Origin: Candidatus Nanopelagicales bacterium
GTDB taxonomy: Bacteria; Actinomycetota; Actinomycetes; Nanopelagicales; Nanopelagicaceae
Assembly: GCA_030830475.1 (NCBI GenBank)
Contig: JAURMX010000065.1
Span: 26,264 to 90,263, forward strand
Reading direction: 5' to 3'
Length of the DNA stretch: 64,000 nt
The notes beneath the pieces were generated by a model. It was given only the letters and a program-made list of their open reading frames with translations, had not been told where the DNA came from and did no database searches. Both the position numbers and the translations under genes were made by a program. How positions within the stretch are numbered: the stretch's first letter is position 1; every line of letters starts with the position of its first letter. Shown here piece by piece: positions 1 through 11,025 of the stretch.

Positions 1-1044
1 GAAAACGATGTTCTAGTTGTTGGTAGACCAACCGTTGATATCAAAGAGTTAAAAGATAATGAGTTAGTTAAGTTTGAAGTTGAAGTAGATATCCGTCCAG
101 AGATCACGCTTCCAGATTTTTCAAAGCTTGAGGTCTCTGTTGATGATGTCACAGTAAGCGACAAAGATGTCGAAGAGCAGATTGAGGCATTGAGAATTCG
201 CTTTGGGACCTTAACAACTGTTGAGAAAGATGCAGCATCTGGAGATTTTGTCTCTATTGATTTAGTTGCTCGTGTTGATGGCAAAGAAATCGAAGGTGGC
301 TCTGCCAACGGAATCTCTTATGAAGTTGGCTCAAACCGCATGATTGATGGTCTTGATGCGGCTCTTGAAGGAATGAAGGTCGAAGAGAGCAAGAAGTTCA
401 ACGCGCCACTTGTTGGAATGAAAGAAGGCGAGACCGGTGAAGTTGAGGTAACTCTCAAAGCGGTCAAGAAGCGTGAGTTGCCTGAACTCAATGATGATTT
501 TGCAAAGCTAGCAAGTGAGTTTGAGTCTCTAAAAGAGCTTGAGGCTGATGTCCGTGAGCGTTTATCTCGGTTGAAGTCCATGGAGCAAGGTGCGCAAGCT
601 CGCGACAATCTGCTCAAACTGTTGCTAGATACCGTTGAAATTCCAGTTCCAGAGAACTTGGTTAATGATGAGGTTCACGATCACCTTGAAAAGGAAAACC
701 GCCTTGAAGATGAAACCCATCGCAAAGAGGTAACTGAAGAGGTCACACGTTCTGTGCGTGGAGATTTCCTTCTTGATGCGATTGTGAAATCAGAAGAGGT
801 TCAGGTTTCAGAGGCAGAGCTAACTGAGTACTTGATTCGCACAGCTGCTCGTTATCAAATGACCCCAGACCAGTTCGTGCAGCAGATTACCCAAGCAGGA
901 CAGGTAGCGACTTTGATGGCTGAGGTAGCACGAACCAAGGGACTTGCTGTTGTTCTCGAACGAGTCACAGTTAAGGATGCTTCAGGCAACGAGGTTGATC
1001 TCTCAGCTTTGGCTCCTAAGAAAACTGAAGAGGTTCAGGCTTAA
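1..1044 (+). CDS. tig: Trigger factor, 5' end missing
   Basis: Ribosome-associated chaperone and peptidyl-prolyl isomerase that receives nascent chains. The frame is open from base 1, so the first codons and most of the ribosome-binding N-terminal domain lie outside the window; 347 residues remain. They cover the end of the N-terminal domain, an FKBP-like isomerase domain (around residues 80-160, with GDFVSIDLVARVDGK and a YEVGS stretch) and the helical, charged C-terminal chaperone arms. It stands directly upstream of clpP1-clpP2-clpX, the usual bacterial arrangement coupling folding and proteolysis. Identification rests on domain order and context; I am confident of the family. Confidence 0.95.
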   Translation, partial: ENDVLVVGRPTVDIKELKDNELVKFEVEVDIRPEITLPDFSKLEVSVDDVTVSDKDVEEQIEALRIRFGTLTTVEKDAASGDFVSIDLVARVDGKEIEGGSANGISYEVGSNRMIDGLDAALEGMKVEESKKFNAPLVGMKEGETGEVEVTLKAVKKRELPELNDDFAKLASEFESLKELEADVRERLSRLKSMEQGAQARDNLLKLLLDTVEIPVPENLVNDEVHDHLEKENRLEDETHRKEVTEEVTRSVRGDFLLDAIVKSEEVQVSEAELTEYLIRTAARYQMTPDQFVQQITQAGQVATLMAEVARTKGLAVVLERVTVKDASGNEVDLSALAPKKTEEVQA

Positions 1045-1114
1045 CCCCGCTCTGCTTTGAGCGAACAGCAGCAGATTTCCCTATTTCGAGGAAGCATTTT
1101 GGCCCTGTGAGCGT

Positions 1115-1120
1115 TAGGGT
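1115..1120 (+). promoter_or_regulatory. Candidate -10 box for clpP1
   Basis: TAGGGT fits the TANNNT pattern and would place a start near 1127, giving a leader of about 24 bases that carries AGGAGG just before the GTG of clpP1. No clear -35 is visible. The rest of the 105-base tig-clpP1 gap holds nothing else I recognise. Confidence 0.4.
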
Positions 1121-1149
1121 CACTACATAACTTTTATCAGGAGGAATTT

Positions 1150-1764
1150 GTGGAGCTAATTACCCCACGCTTGGCGACTGCAGGTGCCGGCGGTTTGGAT
1201 GACCAGGTTTATAACCGGCTTCTAAAAGAACGCATTATTTTCTTGGGCTCTGTCGTTGAGGACACAATGGCAAATGCAATCGCAGCTCAGATGTTGTTAT
1301 TGGCTGCCGAAGATCCTGAAAAAGATATCTACCTTTACATCAACTCTCCCGGAGGTTCTATCTCTGCGGGAATGGCTATTTACGACACTATGCAATACAT
1401 CAAGAACGATGTTGCAACAGTTGCGATGGGACTTGCTGCCTCTATGGGCCAGTTCTTGTTGTGTGCCGGTGCACCAGGCAAGCGTTATGCATTGCCTCAT
1501 GCGCGCATCATGATGCACCAACCTTCAGGTGGAATCGGTGGAACCGCATCAGATATCAAGATTCAAGCAGAGCAAATGTCATTTACTAAGAAGAAAATGG
1601 CGGAATTGATTGCTCATCACACAGGTCAAAAGATGGAGACCATCACCGCCGATTCAGATCGTGATCGTTGGTTTACAGCAGAAGAAGCAAAAGAGTATGG
1701 CTTTGTTGACCATGTCGTTAAGTCAGCTGGACAGGTATCAGGAAGTGGCGGAACCGCGCGATGA
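1150..1764 (+). CDS. clpP1: ATP-dependent Clp protease proteolytic subunit ClpP1
   Basis: Serine peptidase subunit of the cytoplasmic Clp protease, 204 residues, normal length. The catalytic serine is Ser98 in GLAASMGQ and the histidine is His123 in [10 protein letters not shown]; the aspartate lies near residue 172. The GTG start is preceded by a strong AGGAGG at good spacing. Its stop overlaps the ATG of clpP2 (ATGA), so the two are translationally coupled. In Actinobacteria ClpP1 and ClpP2 form a mixed tetradecamer, and the paired genes here suggest the same. Confidence 0.96.
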   Translation: MELITPRLATAGAGGLDDQVYNRLLKERIIFLGSVVEDTMANAIAAQMLLLAAEDPEKDIYLYINSPGGSISAGMAIYDTMQYIKNDVATVAMGLAASMGQFLLCAGAPGKRYALPHARIMMHQPSGGIGGTASDIKIQAEQMSFTKKKMAELIAHHTGQKMETITADSDRDRWFTAEEAKEYGFVDHVVKSAGQVSGSGGTAR

Positions 1765-2384
1765 AAATAAATGACATTCACAATCGTTATGTGCTCCCAA
1801 CAATTGAAGAGCGCACCGCATACGGATACAAGAGATTAGATCCTTACACAAAGTTATTTGAAGAGCGCATTATTTTCCTTGGACAGGGAATTGATGACAC
1901 TGTCGCTAACGATGTAATGGCTCAGTTGTTGACCCTTGAATCTATGGATCCTGATCGCGACATAATGATGTACATCAACTCACCTGGCGGATCTTTCACA
2001 GCGCTAACCGCAATTTATGACACTATGCAGTTTGTTCGTCCAGATGTGATGACAATTTGCTTGGGCCAAGCTGCATCAGCTGCTGCTGTGTTGCTTGCAG
2101 GTGGAACAGCAGGTAAGCGTTATGCGTTGGAGCACTCCCGAATCTTGATTCACCAGCCTTACAGCGAAGGTGGCGGACAGGGTTCCGACATTGAGATTCA
2201 GGCAAGAGAGGTTTTGCGTATGCGCGGACTTCTCGAAGAGATGCTTTCCAAGCACTCCAAGAAGTCGAAAGAGGAGATAGGAAAAGATATCGAACGCGAC
2301 AAGATTCTTACCTCAGCTGAAGCAGTTGAGTATGGGCTCGTCGACCAAATCCTCGCTTCACGTAAAGCATCATCCAAGAAGTAG
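1761..2384 (+). CDS. clpP2: ATP-dependent Clp protease proteolytic subunit ClpP2
   Basis: Second ClpP paralogue, 207 residues. Catalytic Ser106 lies in [11 protein letters not shown] and His131 in RILIHQPYS, so the active site looks intact. The N-terminal 30 residues differ from ClpP1, as expected for the partner ring that docks ClpX or ClpC in actinobacterial ClpP1P2. The start codon overlaps the end of clpP1. A hairpin follows the gene before clpX. Confidence 0.96.
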   Translation: MKINDIHNRYVLPTIEERTAYGYKRLDPYTKLFEERIIFLGQGIDDTVANDVMAQLLTLESMDPDRDIMMYINSPGGSFTALTAIYDTMQFVRPDVMTICLGQAASAAAVLLAGGTAGKRYALEHSRILIHQPYSEGGGQGSDIEIQAREVLRMRGLLEEMLSKHSKKSKEEIGKDIERDKILTSAEAVEYGLVDQILASRKASSKK

Positions 2385-2397
2385 TTAATTACTCTCA

Positions 2398-2416
2398 GGG
2401 CGAACATGTTTCGCCC
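2398..2416 (+). other. Hairpin between clpP2 and clpX
   Basis: GGGCGAA (2398-2404) and TTCGCCC (2410-2416) form a perfect 7-base-pair stem with a 5-base loop. No T-run follows, so it is not a standard intrinsic terminator; it may be a processing or 3'-end stabilising element. A candidate -10 (TACGAT, 2439-2444) for a separate clpX promoter follows it. Confidence 0.4.
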
Positions 2417-2475
2417 ACATGGTTGATGCATGGCGATTTACGATATGTGCCTTCCCTAAAGAAAGTAGGCGTTCA

Positions 2476-3762
2476 GTGACTCGCATCGGTGAAAGCGGCG
2501 ATCTTCTCAAGTGTTCCTTCTGTGGCAAGACTCAGAAGCAGGTCAAGAAGTTAATTGCCGGACCTGGCGTCTATATCTGCGATGAATGTATCGATCTCTG
2601 CAATGAAATCATCGAGGATGAATTATCAGAAGCCTCCTCCGAAGGCTTTAAAGAGTTACCGAAGCCACAAGAAATTTATGACTTCTTAGATCAATATGTA
2701 ATTGGTCAGGATCGTGCCAAGAAATCTCTTTCCGTAGCTGTATATAACCATTACAAGCGCATCAAAGCCGGCGATCGTCATCGCGAAGATGGTGTAGAAC
2801 TTTCTAAAAGCAACATTCTTTTGTTGGGCCCAACCGGTTGCGGCAAAACACTTCTAGCACAAACCTTAGCCAGAATGCTTAATGTCCCGTTTGCGATAGC
2901 AGATGCAACCGCTTTAACAGAAGCTGGCTATGTCGGAGAAGATGTAGAAAACATTCTTTTGAAGTTGATTCAAGCCGCGGACTTTGATGTAAAGAAAGCG
3001 GAGCAGGGGATTATTTACATTGATGAAATCGATAAGGTGGCACGCAAGAGTGAAAACCCATCGATTACCCGAGATGTTTCTGGTGAAGGTGTTCAGCAGG
3101 CGTTGCTAAAGATTCTTGAGGGAACAACAGCATCAGTTCCACCTCAGGGTGGACGCAAGCATCCTCATCAAGAGTTCATTCAAATTGATACCTCAAATGT
3201 TTTGTTTATTGTAGGTGGTGCCTTTGCCGGATTAGAGAAAATTATCGAAGGCCGTAAAGGCAAAGCTGGTGTTGGTTTCAATGCCACTCTGCAGAGTGAA
3301 AAAGATAAGCAGACCAATGATCCATTTGCAGATGTAATGCCAGAGGATTTGTTGAAGTTCGGCATGATTCCAGAGTTCATTGGCCGCTTGCCAATTGTTA
3401 CCTCAGTTGAGAATTTAGATCGTGCAGCTTTGTTGCAGATCCTTACTGAGCCAAAAAACGCTTTGGTGCGTCAATATCAACATCTTTTTGAAATGGACGA
3501 GGTTGAGTTCGAGATTACTCATGAAGCCCTCGAGGTAATTGCAGACCAAGCTATTGCTCGTGGAACCGGAGCTCGAGGCTTGCGCGCCATAATGGAAGAG
3601 ATTTTGCTGCCAGTTATGTATGAAGTGCCAAGCAAGAAGGAAATCGGAAAAGTCATCGTTACCCCTGAGGTAATACTTTCCAAAATAGCACCTACGTATG
3701 TTGAGCGCGGCCCCAACAGCGTAAAGCGATCCAACAAACGTGGGGAAGAGAAGACCGCTTAA
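2476..3762 (+). CDS. clpX: ATP-dependent Clp protease ATP-binding subunit ClpX
   Basis: AAA+ unfoldase that feeds substrates to ClpP. The open frame runs upstream to 2419, but conserved ClpX sequence begins at the GTG at 2476 ([13 protein letters not shown]), with GTAGG just upstream as a possible ribosome site; this gives 428 residues, the usual size. The N-terminal zinc domain has CSFC and CDEC pairs, followed by Walker A GPTGCGKT, Walker [10 protein letters not shown] and the C-terminal small domain with a GARGLR sensor-2 motif. It follows clpP1-clpP2 and may have its own promoter. Confidence 0.95.
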   Translation: MTRIGESGDLLKCSFCGKTQKQVKKLIAGPGVYICDECIDLCNEIIEDELSEASSEGFKELPKPQEIYDFLDQYVIGQDRAKKSLSVAVYNHYKRIKAGDRHREDGVELSKSNILLLGPTGCGKTLLAQTLARMLNVPFAIADATALTEAGYVGEDVENILLKLIQAADFDVKKAEQGIIYIDEIDKVARKSENPSITRDVSGEGVQQALLKILEGTTASVPPQGGRKHPHQEFIQIDTSNVLFIVGGAFAGLEKIIEGRKGKAGVGFNATLQSEKDKQTNDPFADVMPEDLLKFGMIPEFIGRLPIVTSVENLDRAALLQILTEPKNALVRQYQHLFEMDEVEFEITHEALEVIADQAIARGTGARGLRAIMEEILLPVMYEVPSKKEIGKVIVTPEVILSKIAPTYVERGPNSVKRSNKRGEEKTA

Positions 3763-3769
3763 CACTCGG

Positions 3770-3783
3770 TAGTATCACGCCTT
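3770..3783 (+). promoter_or_regulatory. Leaderless promoter of valS
   Basis: TAGTAT (3770-3775) is a good -10 hexamer and ends 8 bases before the ATG at 3784. No Shine-Dalgarno sequence is visible. A transcript started here would begin at or next to the start codon. The hexamer is entered through AACACTCGGTA (3761-3771), a sequence repeated before gatC. Confidence 0.55.
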
Positions 3784-6372
3784 ATGTCAGAGCTACCCGC
3801 ACAATTTTCGCCTAGCGATATTGAGGGTCCGCTCTACCAAAAATGGATTGATGCTGGTTATTTCACGGCAGATACAAAATCAGATAAACCACCTTTCTGC
3901 ATTGTTATTCCGCCGCCAAATGTCACTGGTAGTTTGCATATTGGACACGCGCTAGATCACTCGATTCAGGATCTTTTGACTCGAATGAAGCGGATGAAAG
4001 GTTTTGAAACCTTGTGGCTTCCGGGAATGGATCACGCTGGTATTGCGACACAAAATGTTGTTGAGAAGCAATTAGCGGCGCAAGGAAAATCTAGACATGA
4101 TCTAGGGCGTGAAGAGTTTGTAAAAAAGGTTTGGGCTTGGAAAGCAGAATCTGGCGGAGCGATTCTGGGACAGATGAAACGTTTGGGCGACAGCGTTGAT
4201 TGGAACCGCGAGCGATTCACAATGGATGAAGGTTTATCCCAAGCGGTGCTTACTATTTTCAAGAGACTCTACGATGCCGGTTTGATTTACCGCGCTGAGA
4301 AGATTATTAACTGGTGTCCACGTTGTTTAACCGCTTTGTCAGATATTGAGGTTGATCACAGCGATGATGCAGGCGAGTTTGTGCAAGTCCGTTACGGTGA
4401 TGATGAAGTCGGAATCACCGTTGCAACCACACGCCCAGAAACTATGTTGGGCGATGGTGCTGTTGCGGTTCACCCAGATGATGAGCGCTATAAGCACTTA
4501 ATTGGCAAAAAGGTTTTACTTCCGCTAGTTGATCGCATGATTCCGATAATCGCTGATGAACTTGTGGAACCAGAGTTTGGAACCGGCGCGGTTAAAGTAA
4601 CCGCGGCTCATGATCCAAATGACTTTGAAATGGGAATGCGCCATAACGTTCCATTAATTGTCATTATGAATGAGCATGGCGTTATGTCAGGAACCGGCAC
4701 CGAGTTTGATGGCATGGATCGCTTCGATGCACGTAAAGCGGTAGTCGAAAAGCTACGCAGTATGGGTCGAGTTGTTTCTGAAAAACGCCCGTACATTCAC
4801 GCGGTTGGACATTGCTCTCGCTGCGATACCACCGTGGAGCCACGACTATCTAAGCAATGGTTTGTAAAAGTTGCGCCGCTCGCGAAAGCAGCGGGAGATG
4901 CGGTGCGTGATGGCAAGGTAAAGATAGATCCAGACTCTATGGAGCCCCGTTATTTTGAATGGGTAGACAACATGCATGACTGGTGTATCTCTCGCCAATT
5001 GTGGTGGGGTCACAGAATTCCAGTTTGGTACGGTCCAAATGGTGAGGTCGTTGTTGTGGGTCCCGGCGAAGAAGCACCTGCCGGCTACAACCAAGACCCT
5101 GATGTCTTAGACACCTGGTTTTCCTCTGCATTGTGGCCATTTTCAACCTTGGGTTGGCCCAACAACAGCGATGATTTAAAGAAGTTTTATCCCACCAGTG
5201 TTCTAGTTACCGGATATGACATTCTCTTTTTCTGGGTAGTGCGAATGATGCTATTTGGTTTGTTTGCAATGGATGGGGTACCACCATTCAAAGTAATTGC
5301 ATTGCATGGCCTGGTGCGCGACAAACATGGCAAGAAGATGAGTAAATCTCGTGGAAACACAGTTGATCCTTTGGAGTTCATGGATAAGTACGGCTCCGAT
5401 GCTCTGAGGTTTACATTAGCTAGAGGTGCAAATCCAGGAACTGATCAGGCTTTGGCGGAGGAGTGGATTGCAGGATCAAGAAACTTTGCAACAAAGGTTT
5501 GGAACGCCTCCAGATTCGCGATGATGAATGGTGCGACTGTAGAAGGACCACTTCCTGACAGATCAGAGTTAAACCACATTGACAGATGGATTCTCTCAAG
5601 ACTTGATGAAACAATTTCCAATACTGATCGTCTTTATGAAAGTTTCGAATTCGCAAAAGGTTGCGAAGAGATTTACCACTTTGCTTGGGATGAGGTGTGT
5701 GACTGGTATCTAGAGTTAATCAAAGATAGCTTCGCAAAAGGTGGAGCTGAGGCAGAGAAAACCCGCAGAGTCTTAGGTCATGTTCTAGATCAATTACTGC
5801 GCTTGATGCATCCGACGATGCCTTTCCTTTCAGAAGCGCTTTGGTGTTCACTCACCGGTGGTGAATCTCTAGTAGTTGCTTCTTGGCCAAAGCCACAATC
5901 TGCGCAGAGTGATGATGAAGCCATTGCCGTCGTCGGCGATATGCAAGGGTTGATTACTGAGATTAGGCGATTCCGTAGCGAGCAAGGGATTAAGACCTCT
6001 GCTCGTATCGCGGCAAAGATTGAAGGCATGCAGGGTGCCTTAGCCAAATATGAATCCTCTTTGCGCTTCTTAGTGAAATTGGATGAACCAACCGCGCAGT
6101 TCAATCCTTCAGCCAAGATTGAAGTTGGAGAGTTTGTAGTCCACTTTGATTTAACGGGCAGTATTGATGTTAAAGCTGAGCGGGCACGTCTGACCAAAGA
6201 CCTTGAGGCAATCAAGAAAGACCAAGCTACAGCAAAAGTTAAGTTAGAAAATGAAAACTTTATGGCCAAAGCTCCAATGGAGGTTGTTAATACCATCCGC
6301 GAGCGTATGGAGTTTTGTGAATCGGAAATCAACCGCATCAACGCTTTGCTCGCCGCACTGCCACATCAATGA
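3784..6372 (+). CDS. valS: Valyl-tRNA synthetase
   Basis: Class I aminoacyl-tRNA synthetase that charges tRNA-Val, 862 residues, full length. The HIGH motif is at residues 52-55 and KMSKS at 518-522, with the editing (CP1) domain between them. An anticodon-binding helical domain follows and the last 60 or so residues form the charged coiled coil typical of ValRS. There is no ribosome-binding site; a -10 box lies 8 bases upstream, suggesting a leaderless mRNA. The stop overlaps the start of folC. Confidence 0.97.
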   Translation: MSELPAQFSPSDIEGPLYQKWIDAGYFTADTKSDKPPFCIVIPPPNVTGSLHIGHALDHSIQDLLTRMKRMKGFETLWLPGMDHAGIATQNVVEKQLAAQGKSRHDLGREEFVKKVWAWKAESGGAILGQMKRLGDSVDWNRERFTMDEGLSQAVLTIFKRLYDAGLIYRAEKIINWCPRCLTALSDIEVDHSDDAGEFVQVRYGDDEVGITVATTRPETMLGDGAVAVHPDDERYKHLIGKKVLLPLVDRMIPIIADELVEPEFGTGAVKVTAAHDPNDFEMGMRHNVPLIVIMNEHGVMSGTGTEFDGMDRFDARKAVVEKLRSMGRVVSEKRPYIHAVGHCSRCDTTVEPRLSKQWFVKVAPLAKAAGDAVRDGKVKIDPDSMEPRYFEWVDNMHDWCISRQLWWGHRIPVWYGPNGEVVVVGPGEEAPAGYNQDPDVLDTWFSSALWPFSTLGWPNNSDDLKKFYPTSVLVTGYDILFFWVVRMMLFGLFAMDGVPPFKVIALHGLVRDKHGKKMSKSRGNTVDPLEFMDKYGSDALRFTLARGANPGTDQALAEEWIAGSRNFATKVWNASRFAMMNGATVEGPLPDRSELNHIDRWILSRLDETISNTDRLYESFEFAKGCEEIYHFAWDEVCDWYLELIKDSFAKGGAEAEKTRRVLGHVLDQLLRLMHPTMPFLSEALWCSLTGGESLVVASWPKPQSAQSDDEAIAVVGDMQGLITEIRRFRSEQGIKTSARIAAKIEGMQGALAKYESSLRFLVKLDEPTAQFNPSAKIEVGEFVVHFDLTGSIDVKAERARLTKDLEAIKKDQATAKVKLENENFMAKAPMEVVNTIRERMEFCESEINRINALLAALPHQ

Positions 6373-7724
6373 CATCACAGGATGATTTACAGCGTCTCGA
6401 TGCCATAGAAAAAGCATTATTAAATCGCTGGCCAGAAACCCGCATCGCTCCCACTCTAGATCGAATCGCAGCCTTAGCTGACGCGCTCGGCTCGCCTCAG
6501 CTTTCTTACCCAACTATTCACATTGCCGGCACAAATGGAAAAACAACTACGACTCGGTTAATCGACTCATTGTGCTTTGAATTGGGAATGCGAACCGGAC
6601 GATTCACAAGCCCTCATCTAGAGAGCTTTCTAGAACGAATTTCGATAAACGGTGAACCAATTTCGGTGGAAGGCATGATTGCTACCTACAACGACATAGC
6701 CTTGTACTTAGATCTAATTGATTCCCGGATGCCAAACAAGCTTTCTTTTTTTGAATCAATGTGTGCGCTAGCTTTTGTGGCCTTTGCAGAATATCCCGTT
6801 GATGTTGGAATATTTGAGTGTGGCATGGGTGGCGAATGGGATTCCACCAATGTCGTAAATGCAGCGGTTTCGGTCATTACCCCAATCGGTTTTGATCACA
6901 TGGAGTATTTAGGAGATACATTAGAAAAGATTGCATTAACAAAGTCAGGGATTATCAAACCTCACTCATTTGCGGTTCTGGCAAGACAGGAGCCTGAGGT
7001 GGCCCCGATTTTGATGCATAAATGTGCAGAGGTTGATGCGACTCCATTACGTGAAGGCATTGAGTATTCAGTGAAGAGTCGGGCTTTGGCTGTTGGCGGA
7101 CAATTGATTTCAATCGCGGGAATTTACGGTGATTACGATGATTTGTTCCTTCCTTTACATGGTGCTCATCAAGCTTCCAATGCTGCGACCGCTTTAGCTA
7201 CGGTCGAGGCTTTTGCTGGTGAAAGTAAATTAGATGAAGGTGTTGTTCGTGAGGCCTTTGCAAATGCCACTTCACCTGGAAGATGTGAAGTCATAATGCG
7301 CAATCCCACAGTTATTATCGATGCTGCTCATAATCCCCATGGTGCCGCTTCGTTGCGAAAGACCCTAAAGGAAGAGTTTGATTTCGAGTCGATTATTGCG
7401 GTAATTGCTCCAATGGGAGACAAGGATGTCGATGGGATATTTGAGGAATTAGAGGATGTAGTTTCGCAAGTTATCGTATCTCGTAACTCATCACATCGTG
7501 CAGCTGATTTGGAAGAGCTTCTTTCAAGAGCACAACAGGCGTTTGGAGCACAGCGAGTTGTTGCTATCGAATCTCTGTCTGATGCGATTGGCACAGCGAT
7601 TGAACAAGTAAAATTAGAAAACGCTGTGAATGAATTAAACGCAGCTGTACTTATTGCAGGGTCAGTCGTGACTGCTGGAGAATCCCGAACCGTAATTCGT
7701 CGTATGAAGGAAAAAAAGTCATGA
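6369..7724 (+). CDS. folC: Folylpolyglutamate / dihydrofolate synthase
   Basis: Mur-ligase family enzyme that adds glutamate to folates, and in many bacteria also makes dihydrofolate from dihydropteroate; 451 residues. The ATP-binding loop [10 protein letters not shown] lies near residue 55, followed by [13 protein letters not shown], a folate-site segment typical of FolC, and by a Mur-ligase C-terminal domain with DAAHNPHG. The ATG overlaps the valS stop and the stop overlaps the next gene, so valS-folC-DUF4233 is one coupled unit, as in many Actinobacteria. Confidence 0.94.
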   Translation: MTSQDDLQRLDAIEKALLNRWPETRIAPTLDRIAALADALGSPQLSYPTIHIAGTNGKTTTTRLIDSLCFELGMRTGRFTSPHLESFLERISINGEPISVEGMIATYNDIALYLDLIDSRMPNKLSFFESMCALAFVAFAEYPVDVGIFECGMGGEWDSTNVVNAAVSVITPIGFDHMEYLGDTLEKIALTKSGIIKPHSFAVLARQEPEVAPILMHKCAEVDATPLREGIEYSVKSRALAVGGQLISIAGIYGDYDDLFLPLHGAHQASNAATALATVEAFAGESKLDEGVVREAFANATSPGRCEVIMRNPTVIIDAAHNPHGAASLRKTLKEEFDFESIIAVIAPMGDKDVDGIFEELEDVVSQVIVSRNSSHRAADLEELLSRAQQAFGAQRVVAIESLSDAIGTAIEQVKLENAVNELNAAVLIAGSVVTAGESRTVIRRMKEKKS

Positions 7725-8065
7725 GGATGTTGGCGCGAAGTGTTTTGATTATGGAGATCTTTGTAATTGGATTTGCTGTTCTAGTTGCAAAAGATTTGAC
7801 CGCAGCTAATTTGGGTCCGGCTGCATTTTGGTCAGCTGGCTTAATTGCATTTTTAGCTTTGATTTCCTCAGGCACGTTGAAATCCAAATTTGGTTGGACA
7901 CTTGGATGGATTACCCAATTTGCCTTGATCGGCTATGGGTTTTTTGTATTTACGATGTTCTTCCTGGGCGCTTTATTTATGGGGCTTTGGGTGGCCGCCA
8001 TACTCCTCGGGCGAAAGGGTGAGGCCGCCCGGGCCGCATTTAGCGAGAGAGAGAAAACGCAATAG
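7721..8065 (+). CDS. DUF4233-type small membrane protein
   Basis: A 114-residue protein with about four hydrophobic segments (roughly 8-26, 32-50, 58-80 and 82-102) and a short basic tail, so an integral membrane protein. Size, topology and position between folC and ndk match the DUF4233 family of Actinobacteria, which has no known function. The start overlaps the folC stop (ATGA). The TAG stop also forms part of the -10 hexamer proposed for ndk. Family assignment rests on context and general character, not on a search. Confidence 0.75.
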   Translation: MRMLARSVLIMEIFVIGFAVLVAKDLTAANLGPAAFWSAGLIAFLALISSGTLKSKFGWTLGWITQFALIGYGFFVFTMFFLGALFMGLWVAAILLGRKGEAARAAFSEREKTQ

Positions 8066-8074
8066 ACTGCCCCC
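8063..8074 (+). promoter_or_regulatory. Leaderless promoter of ndk
   Basis: TAGACT (8063-8068) ends 6 bases before the GTG of ndk, and no ribosome-binding site is visible. The same hexamer, with a similar G/C-rich 6-base spacer, precedes gabT. The hexamer includes the stop codon of the upstream gene. Confidence 0.55.
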
Positions 8075-8524
8075 GTGGCTAATTCAACTTCCTCAACCAG
8101 TTCATCAGTACAGCGCACTCTAATTTTAGTTAAGCCTGATGGTGTGCGACGTGGTTTAGTCGGTGAAGTTATTTCTAGAGTTGAGCGTAAGGGATACAAA
8201 GTATCTGCTTTGCGAATGCTGCAGGCCGACCGCATTACATTAGCAGCGCATTACGCAGAGCATGAAGGAAAACCTTTTTATGAACCACTTGTGGAGTTCA
8301 TGCTCTCTGGTCCGATCGTTGCGATGATTGCAGAAGGAGAGAGAGTTATCGAAGGTTTTAGATCTTTAGCTGGAACCACAGATCCCACCACCGCTGCACC
8401 AGGCTCAATTCGCGGTGACTTGGCTAGAGACCAAGGAACAAAGGTTGTTCAAAACATCGTCCACGGATCTGATTCACCAGAATCCGCTGAACGCGAGATA
8501 AAGATTTTCTTCCCCAACCTGTAA
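8075..8524 (+). CDS. ndk: Nucleoside diphosphate kinase
   Basis: Transfers the gamma phosphate between nucleoside di- and triphosphates through a phosphohistidine. Of 149 residues, the first dozen are a Ser/Thr-rich extension before the conserved [11 protein letters not shown] strand. The active-site histidine is in [12 protein letters not shown] near the C-terminus. GTG at 8075 is the only reasonable start. A -10 box immediately upstream suggests a leaderless transcript separate from the folC unit. Confidence 0.95.
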   Translation: MANSTSSTSSSVQRTLILVKPDGVRRGLVGEVISRVERKGYKVSALRMLQADRITLAAHYAEHEGKPFYEPLVEFMLSGPIVAMIAEGERVIEGFRSLAGTTDPTTAAPGSIRGDLARDQGTKVVQNIVHGSDSPESAEREIKIFFPNL

Positions 8525-8536
8525 GGAGCAATAACA

Positions 8537-9577
8537 ATGGCAAATCAAATGAACCGTTGGACCTTTCTAGGTCGCGATATGGCGATTGACCTAGGTACTG
8601 CAAATACTTTGGTCTACGTTCGCGGCAAAGGAATCGTGCTAAATGAGCCAAGCGTGGTGGCGGTAAATCAAGATACAGGTGCAGTTTTGGCAGTTGGTAC
8701 TGAAGCAAAAAAGATGATTGGCCGTACCCCAGGAAGCATCGTTGCTATTCGCCCACTTAAAGATGGCGTTATTGCAGACTTCGACACAACTGCATTGATG
8801 ATTAAGTATTTTATTCGCCAAGTTCACAAACGTACATATTTAGCTAAACCACGCATTGTTATCTGCGTGCCATCTGGAATTACCGGTGTTGAGCAAAGAG
8901 CGGTAAAAGATGCAGGATATGAAGCGGGTGCTCGCAAGGTTTACATTATTGAGGAGCCAATGGCCGCAGCTATCGGCGCTGGTTTACCCATCCATGAACC
9001 AACTGGAAATATGGTGGTAGATATCGGTGGCGGTACTACGGAAGTTGCTGTTATTTCCTTAGGTGGAATTGTTTCAGCTCTTTCCATCCGTGTTGGTGGA
9101 GATGAGCTAGATCAGGCGATTATTAATTGGGTGAAGAAAGAGTTCTCACTGATGCTTGGTGAGCGCACCGCAGAAGAAATCAAAATGGCGATTGGGTCTG
9201 CCTACCCATTACGCGATGAACCAGATGCAGAGATTCGCGGTCGAGATCTTGCGACCGGACTTCCCAAGACAATTGTGGTTTCATCTGAAGACATTAGAAA
9301 AGCCTTGGAGGAGCCGGTTAACGCCATTGTTAATGCGGTTAAGAACACCTTAGATAAGACTCCACCGGAGTTGGCAGCCGATCTTATGGATCGCGGAATC
9401 GTACTTACTGGTGGTGGGGCACTTCTTAAGGGTCTTGATGAGAGATTACGCCACGAAACCAACATGCCAATTCATATTGCAGAGCGACCTCTAAATGCGG
9501 TTGTTGAAGGATCTGGCAAGTGTGTTGAAGAGTTTGAAGCGTTAGAAAAAGTTTTAATCTCTGAACCACGACGCTAG
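8537..9577 (+). CDS. mreB: Rod shape-determining protein MreB
   Basis: Actin-like ATPase that forms membrane-bound filaments and guides lateral wall synthesis; 346 residues, normal length. The phosphate-1 loop [12 protein letters not shown] is near residue 17, phosphate-2 [15 protein letters not shown] near 160, and the adenosine motif [15 protein letters not shown] near 290. AAGGAG precedes the ATG. It heads an mreBCD-mrdA-rodA block, so the organism probably elongates along the side wall, unlike pole-growing actinobacteria that lack MreB. Confidence 0.97.
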   Translation: MANQMNRWTFLGRDMAIDLGTANTLVYVRGKGIVLNEPSVVAVNQDTGAVLAVGTEAKKMIGRTPGSIVAIRPLKDGVIADFDTTALMIKYFIRQVHKRTYLAKPRIVICVPSGITGVEQRAVKDAGYEAGARKVYIIEEPMAAAIGAGLPIHEPTGNMVVDIGGGTTEVAVISLGGIVSALSIRVGGDELDQAIINWVKKEFSLMLGERTAEEIKMAIGSAYPLRDEPDAEIRGRDLATGLPKTIVVSSEDIRKALEEPVNAIVNAVKNTLDKTPPELAADLMDRGIVLTGGGALLKGLDERLRHETNMPIHIAERPLNAVVEGSGKCVEEFEALEKVLISEPRR

Positions 9578-9584
9578 GTAGCTC

Positions 9585-10502
9585 ATGCCAGCTAGAGGTT
9601 CAAACCGCACGCGACTTCTGTGGATTTCGCTTTTGGTTACCTCTTTGTTTTTGATCACTCTAGATTTACGTGGAGTTAGCATAATATCTTCAATCAGATC
9701 GGGAGTTCAAGCTGTACTTGCTCCATTCCAAAAAGCCGGCAGTTCAATAGTTTCACCACTCGGTAATTTATTTGATGACATTACAAATCTGGGACGAACC
9801 CAATCCAAGATTGATAATCTAAAAGAGGAAAATGAGCGGCTAAAATCCCGACTGATTCTTAATGAGAATATTGTTGGGGAGCTAGAGCAATTAAAAGGGG
9901 TACTTGATTTAGCAGGACAAGCGAGATTGAAAGTAGTTGCTGCGCGGGTAATAACACGAGGCGGAACAGCCACTTTCGGTGAGACTATTGTTATTGATAA
10001 AGGCTCTAACTCTGGAATTAAAAGAGATATGACGGTAATTGCTACCAGAGGCTTGGTGGGCGTTGTTAAATCAACAACCTCAAACTCAGCCGTTATTTTG
10101 CTTATGAGCGATCCATCCTTCCGTGTTGGAGTGAGAGTTGCTGGCACGCAAGATATGGGTATTTTGAGTGGTGGTGGAGATAATCGATTTACGATAGAAA
10201 TGTTAAGCGCAACGGGACAGATAAAGGTTGGAGATGTTTTGCTATCGCGTGGCAGCTCTGGCGATCGCCCATTTGTTCCTGGGGTTCCAGTTGGCAAAAT
10301 TTCATTTGTAGAGAGCTCAGCCGGGCAGTTAACAAAACAGGGACGTGTTGAAGGTTTTGTAAATCTCGATAGCTTGGGTGTAGTGAGCGTTGTATTAGAT
10401 GCAGTTGCAGGAGATCCGGGGGATGCCTTGGTTCCCAGAGGGCCAAAGCCGGCACCAACCGTGACTGTATTTGTTACACCAGAGCCAACTCCTTCGGAGT
10501 AA
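9585..10502 (+). CDS. mreC: Rod shape-determining protein MreC
   Basis: Bitopic elongasome scaffold, 305 residues. One transmembrane helix lies around residues 11-30, followed by a coiled coil (about 65-105, DNLKEENERLKSRL) and the two beta domains of the extracytoplasmic part. The tail is Pro/Thr-rich. It sits 7 bases after mreB and just before mreD, and should link MreB to the PBP2-RodA synthase outside the membrane. Confidence 0.93.
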   Translation: MPARGSNRTRLLWISLLVTSLFLITLDLRGVSIISSIRSGVQAVLAPFQKAGSSIVSPLGNLFDDITNLGRTQSKIDNLKEENERLKSRLILNENIVGELEQLKGVLDLAGQARLKVVAARVITRGGTATFGETIVIDKGSNSGIKRDMTVIATRGLVGVVKSTTSNSAVILLMSDPSFRVGVRVAGTQDMGILSGGGDNRFTIEMLSATGQIKVGDVLLSRGSSGDRPFVPGVPVGKISFVESSAGQLTKQGRVEGFVNLDSLGVVSVVLDAVAGDPGDALVPRGPKPAPTVTVFVTPEPTPSE

Positions 10503-10506
10503 GCAC

Positions 10507-11025
10507 ATGACCATAAATCGAATTCCAGGAATTGTGGCGGTATTCGGATTACTTTTCTTGCTTCAGGAAGCATTGATAAATCGAGTGAGCTTTATTATTG
10601 GTGGATTTTCTTTGTACCTAGCTTTTTTCATTGTTTGGATTATGCAGGAGGAGAGAGGTTCTGCTGTTGCTAACGGCTTCATCGCCGGCTTTATTGCGGA
10701 TTTATCCCCGACTCTGGAGGCACCATTCGGATTATGGAGTTTTGTATTTACTGTTGTTGCATATTTAATCGCCAATAATGTAAGAGCTGCATTGGATTCA
10801 GATTTAAGTCCAATAACAATTAGTGTGGTCACAGTATTTGGCAGCTTTGTTGCCTCAGTGATGTTCTTGTTATCGGGAGCTATTCTTGGTCAAGAGGTTG
10901 GATCAGCCAGCTATATCTTGAAAGAGCTCTTTGGAAACGCAATGTGGACCTTTTTACTCTCCCCGCTTTATGCACCAATTTCAATTAAGCTTCATCGGAC
11001 AACTTTGACGGCCAGGAACCGCTAG
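10507..11025 (+). CDS. mreD: Rod shape-determining protein MreD
   Basis: Small polytopic membrane partner of MreC, 172 residues with about five hydrophobic helices. The frame is open from 10471, but that would overlap mreC and add a polar stretch; the ATG at 10507, four bases after the mreC stop, opens directly into a membrane segment and is preferred. Sequence conservation of MreD is weak, so the call leans on topology and on its place between mreC and mrdA. Confidence 0.88.
   Translation: MTINRIPGIVAVFGLLFLLQEALINRVSFIIGGFSLYLAFFIVWIMQEERGSAVANGFIAGFIADLSPTLEAPFGLWSFVFTVVAYLIANNVRAALDSDLSPITISVVTVFGSFVASVMFLLSGAILGQEVGSASYILKELFGNAMWTFLLSPLYAPISIKLHRTTLTARNR

Noticed and set aside
2419..2475. 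Upstream extension of clpX
   Set aside because: The added residues are not ClpX-like; conserved sequence starts at GTG 2476.
5790..6341. Antisense reading frame opposite the 3' part of valS
   Set aside because: No family features and no ribosome-binding site; it mirrors codon usage of valS.
9707..10573. Long antisense reading frame (288 codons) opposite mreC
   Set aside because: Pro/Thr/Ser-rich translation typical of a shadow frame; no ribosome-binding site; mreC on the other strand is certain.
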